From positions 1 to 13,076 of the forward strand of contig CAZWZH010000132.1 of the NCBI GenBank assembly GCA_964638775.1: a DNA stretch of 13,076 bases, written 5' to 3'. A model generated the notes under the pieces. The model was given only the letters and a program-made list of their open reading frames with translations, had not been told where the DNA came from and did no database searches. Source of the DNA: Azophilus sp964638775. Lineage in GTDB: Bacteria > Pseudomonadota > Gammaproteobacteria > Pseudomonadales > Azotimanducaceae. Numbering within the stretch: the first letter of the stretch is position 1; each line of letters starts with the position of its first letter. A program made the position numbers and the translations under genes. This document shows, one piece after another, positions 7,393 through 13,076 of the stretch.

Positions 7393-7669
7393 GCCCGATC
7401 CGGCCTGAAATTGCCCCTGCCGGCTTGCGGAAAGGGTGCCCGTGCCCCCAGAATCGGGCTGCGCTCCGAGTGTCCCGTCCCTCCATGGAGCGGTGCCGGC
7501 AATGGAGTCTTGCCGGGGTGTCCCACACGCTGGTTAAACATGCCAGCTAGGGTATCATGTGGGGTATGCAGGGACCCGCCCGGCGGAACGATGCCCCGGT
7601 TCGACAGGTGGTGGTGTCCGGGTGGGAGCTTGACTGATTTGGCAACCTTGTTCGCGATCAAGAGGTCCA
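7393..7669. other. Divergent intergenic region, J-protein / YdcH
   Basis: 277 bp between two divergent genes. The open frames crossing it look random. A TATCAT at 7553-7558 is a fair -10 for the ydcH-nucleotidase pair, but the -35 position (CTGGTT, 7530-7535) is poor. No clear promoter is seen for the minus-strand J-protein gene. Confidence 0.35.
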
Positions 7670-7867
7670 GTGAATAACGCCGAACTCAACAAGTGGCTGG
7701 AGGACCTCAGGGTCGAGCACCGGGACCTGGACGAAGTCATCCACCACCTGATCGAGACCGGACACCACGACACAATGCGCATCCAGCGCCTGAAAAAGCG
7801 AAAGCTGCGGCTCAAGGACATGATGGCGAAACTCCAGAGCGAGTTGATACCGGACCTCGACGCTTGA
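7670..7867 (+). CDS. DUF465 / YdcH-family small helical protein
   Basis: A 65-residue highly charged protein of the YdcH (DUF465) family, predicted as two helices forming a hairpin or coiled coil. The family pattern is clear: an EHRDLDEVIHHL stretch in the first helix and LKKRKLRLKDMMAKL in the second. Its biochemical role is not established in the family. The start is GTG at 7670 with AGAGG a few bases upstream (7661-7665). Its TGA stop (7865-7867) overlaps the TTG start of the downstream 5'-nucleotidase, so the two genes form an operon and are probably translationally coupled. Confidence 0.85.
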   Translation: MNNAELNKWLEDLRVEHRDLDEVIHHLIETGHHDTMRIQRLKKRKLRLKDMMAKLQSELIPDLDA

Positions 7868-8769
7868 GCCGCAAACCGCTCACGGTAGCAATCTCCTCCC
7901 GCGCACTCTTCGACCTTCACGAAAGCAACCGCATCTTCGAAGCCGAGGGGCTCGAAGCCTACCGGCGTTTCCAGATAGAACATGAAGACCGGGCCCTCAA
8001 TCCGGGCGACGGATTTGTATTCGTCGAAAAACTACTGAATATCAATAAATTACTTGATAAACATCGAGTAGATGTCATTCTGCTTTCCCGCAACACCGCA
8101 GATACGGGGTTACGCATATTCAATTCCATTGCCGCGCATGGGCTCAATATCACCCGGGCCGCGTTCTGTGGCGGCGAGAGTCCTTACCGGTACATACGGG
8201 CTTTCGGCTGCGACCTGTTCCTGTCCACACACGCCACCGATGTCGGGCATGCCCTGGAACACGGCGTGGCCGCGGCAACGCTGCTGCCCGCGCCGGGCCG
8301 GTCCGCCGGCGCGGAATCCGGCCAGCTCCGGCTGGCGTTCGACGGCGATGCGGTCCTGTTCTCCGACACGTCCGAGCGCGTGTTTCAGGAACAGGGGCTG
8401 GAAGCCTTCAGCGCCGCCGAGGCCGCCGCGGCCGACCCCCTGGAAGGAGGCCCCTTCAAGTCATTCCTCGGCGCCCTGCACAGCCTGCAGCAGGAATTCG
8501 ATCAGGACTGCCCCATACGCACCGCACTCATCACGGCACGTGGCGCCCCCGCCCACGAAAGGGTCATTCGCACCCTGCGCGCGTGGAACATCCGCCTCGA
8601 CGAATCGCTGTTTCTCGGCGGCATGAAAAAGACGGCGTTTCTGAAAGCCTTCGGGGCCGACGTCTTCTTCGACGACCAGACGCAGCACTGTGAGAGCGCC
8701 GCCACCGAGGTAACCGCAGGCCACGTCCCCCACGGCGTGCGCAACGAAAACCGCAAAAAGTCCGCCTGA
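7864..8769 (+). CDS. Cytosolic 5'-nucleotidase (cN-I type, HAD fold)
   Basis: A 301-residue bacterial relative of the cytosolic 5'-nucleotidase 1A family, expected to hydrolyse nucleoside monophosphates to nucleosides and phosphate. Family landmarks are AISSRALFDL near the N-terminus, LLSRNTADTGLRIFNSI, AAFCGGESPYRYI, FGCDLFLSTH, and the HAD nucleophile motif FDGDAVLFSD (D160, D162). The C-terminal part contains GAPAHERVIRTLR and FGADVFFDDQ, another acidic HAD motif. The start is TTG at 7864, overlapping the YdcH stop as TTGA. The frame is open further upstream to 7693 but only shadows ydcH there, and 301 residues fits the family. Bases about 8031-8070 are strikingly AT-rich for this gene. 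Confidence 0.87.
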   Translation: MSRKPLTVAISSRALFDLHESNRIFEAEGLEAYRRFQIEHEDRALNPGDGFVFVEKLLNINKLLDKHRVDVILLSRNTADTGLRIFNSIAAHGLNITRAAFCGGESPYRYIRAFGCDLFLSTHATDVGHALEHGVAAATLLPAPGRSAGAESGQLRLAFDGDAVLFSDTSERVFQEQGLEAFSAAEAAAADPLEGGPFKSFLGALHSLQQEFDQDCPIRTALITARGAPAHERVIRTLRAWNIRLDESLFLGGMKKTAFLKAFGADVFFDDQTQHCESAATEVTAGHVPHGVRNENRKKSA

Positions 8770-8798
8770 TTGCCACCGCCCGGGTCGAGGACACTAGG

Positions 8799-9773
8799 CT
8801 ATCGCACCGGAAGGGTAATGTCGGCGAACAGCCGTTCCCGGGCGGCCTGGGTGGGGCAGCGTATGGCCTCGTCCACGATCTCCCGGTCGAGGTGCGGTGC
8901 GAACCAGGCTATGAAGTCGTACATGAACCTCCGCAGGAAGGTCCCGCGCCGAAAGCCGATGTGGGTGGTGCTCGGCTCGAATAGGTGTGAGCCGTCCAGG
9001 GTTATCAGGTCGCCGTCCACCAGCGGGTCGAACGCCATGGAAGCGATGATGCCGACACCCACGCCGAGGCGCACGTAGGTCTTGATGACATCCGTATCGG
9101 TGGCGGTGAACGCCACATTGGGGGTCAGGCCTTCGGCCAGGAAGGCCTTGTCGAGCATCGAGCGCCCGGTAAAACCGAATACGTAGGTCACGATGGGTTC
9201 CGACGCCACATCGGCGAGAGTCAGAGAACCTTTCTCGGCCAGGTGGTGGCCCCTGGGAACCACGATGTCCCGGTACCAGCGGTAGCAGGGCATCATGATG
9301 AGATCCTTGAACAGGTGCAGGCCCTCCGTGGCGATCACGAAGTCGACATCTCCCTGTGTGGCGAGTTCGGCAAGCTGCGAGGGAGAGCCCTGGTTCATCT
9401 GCAGGGTGACGCCGGGATAAGCCTCCCGAAAGCGGGTAATGATGCGCGGCAGGGCGTAGCGGGCCTGGGTGTGGGTGGTGGCAATGGCGAGATCGCCGTG
9501 CCGTTCGTTGCTGTATTCCTCGGCGATGTGCTTGATGCTCTCCGCCTGGCGGAGGATGCGCCCGGCCACCTCGATGATCGTCTCTCCGACGGGCGTGATG
9601 TGCGTCAGGTGCTTGCCGCTGCGGGCGAATATCTCCACGCCCAGTTCGTCCTCGAGCAGGCGGATCTGTTTACTGACCCCGGGCTGCGACGTGAAAAGGC
9701 TCTGTGCCGTTACCGACACGTTCAGGTCGTGGTGCGCGACTTCCCAGATGTAACGAAGCTGTTGGAGTTTCAT
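8799..9773 (-). CDS. cysB: CysB, LysR-type regulator of cysteine biosynthesis
   Basis: A 324-residue LysR-family regulator, the same length as enterobacterial CysB. It activates sulfate uptake and reduction genes during sulfur limitation with N-acetylserine or O-acetylserine as inducer. The N-terminus (KLQQLRYIWEV) and the winged helix-turn-helix (SLFTSQPGVSKQIRLLEDELG, about residues 25-45) are characteristic. T100 and T102 in the TTHTQARY segment correspond to the sulfate/inducer-binding threonines of CysB. An in-frame ATG lies 11 residues upstream (9806), but 9773 gives the conserved MKLQQL start. The gene follows cysH on the same strand after 177 bp, and a 28-bp dyad upstream overlaps a putative promoter. 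Regulation of the adjacent cysH by CysB is expected from the family. Confidence 0.96.
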   Translation of the reverse strand: MKLQQLRYIWEVAHHDLNVSVTAQSLFTSQPGVSKQIRLLEDELGVEIFARSGKHLTHITPVGETIIEVAGRILRQAESIKHIAEEYSNERHGDLAIATTHTQARYALPRIITRFREAYPGVTLQMNQGSPSQLAELATQGDVDFVIATEGLHLFKDLIMMPCYRWYRDIVVPRGHHLAEKGSLTLADVASEPIVTYVFGFTGRSMLDKAFLAEGLTPNVAFTATDTDVIKTYVRLGVGVGIIASMAFDPLVDGDLITLDGSHLFEPSTTHIGFRRGTFLRRFMYDFIAWFAPHLDREIVDEAIRCPTQAARERLFADITLPVR

Positions 9774-9822
9774 TGCCAGTGTCCGCCGTATACGCGCACT
9801 GTACATCGGCTTCCTATCATTT

Positions 9823-9850
9823 GGCTATAAGTAGAAAGCTACATATAACC
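9823..9850. promoter_or_regulatory. 28-bp dyad upstream of cysB, candidate operator
   Basis: The arms 9823-9834 (GGCTATAAGTAG) and 9839-9850 (CTACATATAACC) are reverse complements at 10 of 12 positions, with a 4-bp spacer AAAG. The site lies 49-76 bp upstream of the cysB ATG and coincides with a putative cysB promoter. Symmetry and position fit an operator, for example for autoregulation by CysB or another LysR protein. CysB sites are often poorly symmetric, so the bound factor is not certain. Confidence 0.5.
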
Positions 9851-9852
9851 AA
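9824..9852 (-). promoter_or_regulatory. Putative cysB promoter
   Basis: On the minus strand TTGGTT (9852-9847) and TATAGC (9829-9824) form a sigma-70-like pair with a 17-bp spacer. Each hexamer is only a partial match to consensus. The -10 ends about 50 bases before the cysB ATG, a normal leader length. The promoter lies almost wholly within the 9823-9850 dyad, so a protein bound there would cover it. Confidence 0.35.
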
Positions 9853-9950
9853 TTGGCTTGATTTCTTCCCGACCCGCCGGACGATAATTTCGATAGTGCC
9901 GGCGCACCGAGCGCCGTACGGCAGCTTCTTCCGGCAACGGATTCAGCGTT

Positions 9951-10670
9951 TCAGCCGACGATCTTGATGGCGTTCTGGGCGTGCAGGCCGCACTCCTTTT
10001 GCGCGGCGTCCTCCCACCACCAGCGGCCGAGGCGTTCGTGCTGGTGCGGGCCCACGGGACGGGTGCAGGGCTCGCAACCGATGGAAACGAACCCCCGGTC
10101 GTGCAGCGGGTTGTACGGCACCCCCCGCTCGCGGATGTAGTTCCATACCTCGACGGACGTCCAATCGGCGAGCGGATTGAATTTGACCAGCCGGTGAGCC
10201 GGTGTCGAAAACGCCCGGTCTTCCTGCTCGTGGGGCAGGTCGGTGCGGGTCACGCCCTGATCCTTGCGTTGCCCGGTAATCCAGGCCTGGAGCGTACCAA
10301 GCTTGCGGCGCAGCGGTTCGACCTTGCGCAGCCCGCAGCACTCGCCATGGCCGTCCTGGAGAAAGCTGAAAAGCCCCTTCGCACGGACCAGTTCAGTGAC
10401 GGCTTCCGCCTCGGGCATCACCAGTTCGATGACGATACCGTAGTGCTTGCGCACACGCTCGAGGAACTCGTAGGTTTCCGGGTGGAGCCGCCCGGTGTCG
10501 AGCGAAAACACATCCAACTCGAGACCCGCGCGTTGAGCCATGTCAACCAGCACGACGTCTTCCGCGCCACTGAACGAAATGGCCGCCTCCCCGGGTTTGT
10601 ATCGGCGGGCAATCTCCGCCAGCAGCGACTGCGGATCAACTCCGGCGCTGGCTTTTTGCGCTTCCATCAC
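9951..10670 (-). CDS. cysH: Assimilatory APS reductase (CysH, Fe-S type)
   Basis: A 239-residue reductase (238 if the second codon, ATG at 10667, is the start). It reduces activated sulfate to sulfite with thioredoxin in cysteine biosynthesis. The nucleotide-binding P-loop is SFSGAEDV. Four cysteines of a [4Fe-4S] site are present: C111 and C112 (ECCGLRKVEPL) and C199 and C202 (IGCEPCTRP). The catalytic cysteine is C227 in ECGLH near the C-terminus. The cluster cysteines mark it as adenosine 5'-phosphosulfate reductase rather than the PAPS reductase of enterobacteria. GGAG lies 5-8 bases before the two candidate starts (GTG 10670, ATG 10667). It precedes cysB on the same strand and diverges from thrH. 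Confidence 0.95.
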   Translation of the reverse strand: MMEAQKASAGVDPQSLLAEIARRYKPGEAAISFSGAEDVVLVDMAQRAGLELDVFSLDTGRLHPETYEFLERVRKHYGIVIELVMPEAEAVTELVRAKGLFSFLQDGHGECCGLRKVEPLRRKLGTLQAWITGQRKDQGVTRTDLPHEQEDRAFSTPAHRLVKFNPLADWTSVEVWNYIRERGVPYNPLHDRGFVSIGCEPCTRPVGPHQHERLGRWWWEDAAQKECGLHAQNAIKIVG

Positions 10671-10904
10671 TCATGCTCCGCGTCCGTCGGATGTGGCGGC
10701 GCAGCCTATCAATCGTCGACACCGGCTGGAAAATACTGTGTTGGCATATGCTTAACACTGAAAGTTCACCGACTTTCGTCGCAACGCGAAGCTCGGCGAT
10801 CGGCGCGGCCAATCGAACCGGCCCCGGAGAAAGACAGGCATCTGACGGCGAATCCCGAGCGCCCCGCCCGTCTGCAATCACCGCATAACGCTAGGAGAAT
10901 GCCA
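10671..10904. promoter_or_regulatory. Divergent cysH / thrH control region
   Basis: 234 bp between divergent genes. It contains the palindrome GCATATGC (10744-10751) within a wider imperfect dyad (GTGTT at 10738-10742, AACAC at 10754-10758), and a second dyad GAAAGT-N6-ACTTTC (10760-10777). On the plus strand TTGGCA at 10741-10746 is a good -35 but has no acceptable -10 at 16-18 bp. On the minus strand no clean pair is seen. CysB or another sulfur regulator would be expected to act on cysH here; the exact site cannot be named by eye. Confidence 0.4.
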
Positions 10905-11492
10905 ATGAAGGTGCTGTGCCTGGACCTGGAAGGCGTACTGATTCCGGAGATCTGGCAGGCCGTTGCGGGGCACACGGGGCTGGACGCGCTCAACAAGACC
11001 ACCCGCGACATTCCCGACTACGACGAACTCATGCAGTTCCGCATGAGGGTCCTGCGCGAGCACGACCTGGCTTTCTCCATGATTCGCAAGGTCATCGATG
11101 GCGTCGAGCCGCTCCCGGGCGCCCGGGAGTTTCTGGACTGGGCCCGTGAGCGGTACCAGGTCGTGATCGTCTCAGACACCTTCTACGAGTTCGCGATGCC
11201 CCTCATGGCCAAGCTCGGCAGGCCCACCTTGCTCTGCCATCGGGCCCACATCGAAGACGACCGTCTCGCCGGATACACGTTGCGCCAACCCGACCCCAAG
11301 CGCAGCGCGGTCAAGGCCTTCCAGTCACTGAGAATGACCGTCATCGCCGCAGGCGACTCCTATAACGACGTACCGATGCTCGAACAGGCGGACGCGGGCT
11401 ATTTCTACCGCGCACCCGTCAATGTGCGCACCGAATTCCCGCAATACGCAGCGGTGGACAGCTACACCGCGCTCAAGGACCTGATCGGATAG
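10905..11492 (+). CDS. thrH: ThrH, phosphoserine phosphatase / homoserine phosphotransferase
   Basis: A 195-residue HAD-family enzyme. The Pseudomonas ThrH homologue hydrolyses phosphoserine and can pass the phosphate to homoserine, linking serine and threonine synthesis. Motif I is DLEGVLIPEIW (D7, E9), motif II is VSDTFYEF (S90, D91), and motif IV is GDSYNDVPML (D151, D155). The cap between motifs I and II contains the typical RVLREHDL and EPLPGAREFL segments. The start is ATG at 10905, seven bases after AGGAG (10893-10897); the in-frame ATG at 10899 is too close to that site. It diverges from cysH and converges with aceA, its stop lying 15 bp from the end of aceA. Its length is slightly below the roughly 205 residues of the Pseudomonas protein. 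Confidence 0.93.
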   Translation: MKVLCLDLEGVLIPEIWQAVAGHTGLDALNKTTRDIPDYDELMQFRMRVLREHDLAFSMIRKVIDGVEPLPGAREFLDWARERYQVVIVSDTFYEFAMPLMAKLGRPTLLCHRAHIEDDRLAGYTLRQPDPKRSAVKAFQSLRMTVIAAGDSYNDVPMLEQADAGYFYRAPVNVRTEFPQYAAVDSYTALKDLIG

Positions 11493-11507
11493 AACGGTTC
11501 GGCTGTT

Positions 11508-13067
11508 TCAGAACTGGTTCATCGTGTTGGCCGCACCGCCCGCGAGCAATGCCTTCTCGCCCAGGAAATACTCCTTGTGGTCGTCACCGATGTTCGACCC
11601 CGCGAGGTCCTGGTGTTTCACCGCCGCCAGTTCGCGCCGGATTTCACGCCGCTGTATCCCGCGCACATAAGCCAGCATGCCCAGGTCGCCGAAATAGCCT
11701 TCCGCGAGAAGGTCGGTGCCGAGCGCCGTCTCGTGATAGGTGGGCAAGGTGATCAGGTGGTGGAAAATGCCGGCCTCGCGAGCCGCATCGCCCTGGAATC
11801 GCTGGATCTGCGCATCTGCCTCGCGCGCCAGTTCGGAATCGTCGAATTCGGCCGCCATCAACCCTTTCGGCACCAGGGCGGGGTCCGGATAGGCGGACGT
11901 GTCCCGGCCGGCCTGCCGCCACTGGGCGTGCACCTGTTCCCGGAAAGCCAGGGTCCAGTTGAAGGAGGGTGAGTTGTTGTAGACGAGTTTTGCCTGGGGC
12001 TGGACCTTGCGGACCTCGTCGACGAGCGCCTTGATCTGCCCGAGGTTGGGGCGTTCGGTCTCGATCCAGAGCAGGTCGGCCCCGTGTTCCAGGCTGGTGA
12101 CGCAGTCGAGCACCACCCGGTCGAAACCGGTGTTTTCCCGAAAGGCGTAGAGCCCGTTGTCGAGACGCACGGGCCGGCAGAGCTTGCCGTTCTGGTGAAT
12201 GGTGATGTCGCCGTCGCGCAGTTCGTCGAGATCGTGTACTTCGGTGGCTTCGAGAAACCCGCAATATTGGTCGCCGAGATCGCCGGGCTCCTTGGATACC
12301 GGAATCTTCATGGTGAGGCCCGCGCCCAGCGAGTCGGTGCGGGCGACGATAACGCCGTTCTCGATTCCGAGCTCGAGGAACGCATAGCGCACCGCGTTGA
12401 TCTTCGAGACGAAATCCTCGTGGGGCACGGTAACCTTGCCGGCCTGGTGGCCGCACTGCTTGGCGTCGGAGACCTGGTTCTCGATCTGGATGGCGCAGGC
12501 GCCGGCCTCGATCATGCGCTTGGCCAGCAGGTAGGTGGCTTCCTCGTTGCCGAACCCGGCATCGATGTCCGCGATGATCGGCACCACATGGGTCGCGTAG
12601 TTGTCGATTCTGGAAATCACTTCCGCCACGTTGCCGCCGCGGGCGCGGGTCTCGTCGAGTTCGGTGAACAGGTGGCGCAGTTCCCGTGCGTCGGCCTGGC
12701 GGAGAAACGTATAGATCTCCTCGATCAGGTCGGGGACCGTCGTTTTCTCGTGCATGCTCTGGTCCGGCAGGGGGCCGAACCGGGAGCGAAGCGCGGCCAC
12801 CATCCAGCCGCTGAGATAGATGTAGGATCTTGCCGTGCCCCGCCGGTGTTTCTTGACGGACATCATCACCTGCTGGGCGGTGAACCCGTGCCAGCAGCCG
12901 AGGGACTGGGTGTACTTGCCCGGGTCCCCGTCGTATGCCGCCATGTCGCGCCGCATGATGTCGGCGGTGTAGGCCGCGATCTCGAGCCCGGTGCGAAACC
13001 GGTTCTGCAGGCGCATCCGCACGACGTATTCGGGGTTGATCGCGCGCCAGCTCGGCTGACCCGACAT
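11508..13067 (-). CDS. aceA: Isocitrate lyase (Pseudomonas-type AceA)
   Basis: At least 519 residues. It cleaves isocitrate to succinate and glyoxylate in the glyoxylate shunt, allowing growth on acetate or fatty acids. The signature loop is KQCGH (203-207, catalytic C205), with IADIDAGFGN, AIQIENQVSDAK, VARTDSLGAG and NNSPSFNW also present. The KQCGH form and the length over 500 residues place it with the long Pseudomonas-type enzymes rather than the 434-residue E. coli type. The ATG at 13067 is the first in the window, but the frame is open to the window edge. The Pseudomonas protein has about a dozen more N-terminal residues before the matching SWxAINPE segment, so the real start may lie outside. 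No malate synthase gene is in view. Confidence 0.95.
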   Translation of the reverse strand: MSGQPSWRAINPEYVVRMRLQNRFRTGLEIAAYTADIMRRDMAAYDGDPGKYTQSLGCWHGFTAQQVMMSVKKHRRGTARSYIYLSGWMVAALRSRFGPLPDQSMHEKTTVPDLIEEIYTFLRQADARELRHLFTELDETRARGGNVAEVISRIDNYATHVVPIIADIDAGFGNEEATYLLAKRMIEAGACAIQIENQVSDAKQCGHQAGKVTVPHEDFVSKINAVRYAFLELGIENGVIVARTDSLGAGLTMKIPVSKEPGDLGDQYCGFLEATEVHDLDELRDGDITIHQNGKLCRPVRLDNGLYAFRENTGFDRVVLDCVTSLEHGADLLWIETERPNLGQIKALVDEVRKVQPQAKLVYNNSPSFNWTLAFREQVHAQWRQAGRDTSAYPDPALVPKGLMAAEFDDSELAREADAQIQRFQGDAAREAGIFHHLITLPTYHETALGTDLLAEGYFGDLGMLAYVRGIQRREIRRELAAVKHQDLAGSNIGDDHKEYFLGEKALLAGGAANTMNQF

Positions 13068-13076
13068 TTCAGACCG

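Larger units (their letters stand above)
9774..9950. other. cysH-cysB intergenic region
   Basis: This 177-bp gap on the minus strand holds the cysB promoter/dyad region and, nearer cysH, small hairpins: CGGCGC-N5-GCGCCG at 9900-9916 and the palindrome GCCGTACGGC at 9912-9921. These overlap, so only one can form at a time. Neither is followed by a T-run, so a rho-independent cysH terminator is not supported. Confidence 0.45.

Noticed and set aside
7693..7863. N-terminal extension of the 5'-nucleotidase frame through ydcH
   Set aside because: The 57 residues are Pro, Gly and Arg-rich and out of frame with the well-conserved YdcH protein. The family begins near SRKPLTVAISSRALFDL.
9858..9888. 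Plus-strand promoter TTGATT / GATAAT
   Set aside because: The spacer is 19 bp and it would transcribe antisense into cysH with no gene to serve.
10738..10765. Sigma-54 promoter upstream of thrH
   Set aside because: TTGGCA is present, but no GC dinucleotide lies at the required -12 spacing.
9981..10904. N-terminal extension of the thrH frame by about 300 codons
   Set aside because: It runs antisense through cysH. ThrH homologues start at the MKVLCLDLEG segment, and AGGAG is correctly placed for ATG 10905.

Overview
The window is GC-rich, gene-dense chromosomal DNA of a proteobacterium, most likely a gammaproteobacterium. The clues are a 324-residue CysB of the enteric/pseudomonad type, an iron-sulfur (APS-type) CysH, a ThrH homoserine/phosphoserine enzyme, and an isocitrate lyase with the KQCGH signature typical of Pseudomonas-like AceA. 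I see no phage, transposase, CRISPR array, rRNA or tRNA gene.

Layout. Bases 1-429 hold no convincing gene. They carry an ordered set of repeats: two 48-bp direct repeats (41/48 identical) flanking a 29-bp inverted repeat that could fold into a long hairpin, plus an AT-rich patch. On the minus strand, 6188-430 is a two-gene recombination-repair operon: an AddB-like nuclease with its iron-sulfur cysteines, then an AddA-like helicase-nuclease, joined by an ATGA start/stop overlap.

Bases 6318-7392 hold three small genes that together resemble the parts of the membrane co-chaperone DjlA. They are a 46-residue single-span membrane peptide, a TerB-domain protein in the same reading frame just beyond its TGA stop, and a convergent membrane protein ending in a Tim14/Pam18-like J domain. 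Next (7670-8769, plus) comes a DUF465/YdcH protein overlapped by a cytosolic 5'-nucleotidase that appears to start at TTG inside the YdcH stop.

Bases 8799-10670 (minus) carry cysH followed by cysB for assimilatory sulfate reduction. A strong dyad overlaps the putative cysB promoter, which suggests autoregulation or control by another factor. thrH (plus) diverges from cysH, an arrangement that from memory is shared with Pseudomonas. The window ends with aceA (minus, glyoxylate shunt), whose true start may lie just outside.

Most of the window is ordinary core metabolism and repair. The parts most worth a second look are the TM/TerB/J-domain cluster (a possible split DjlA), its in-frame TGA, and the repeat structure at the left end.
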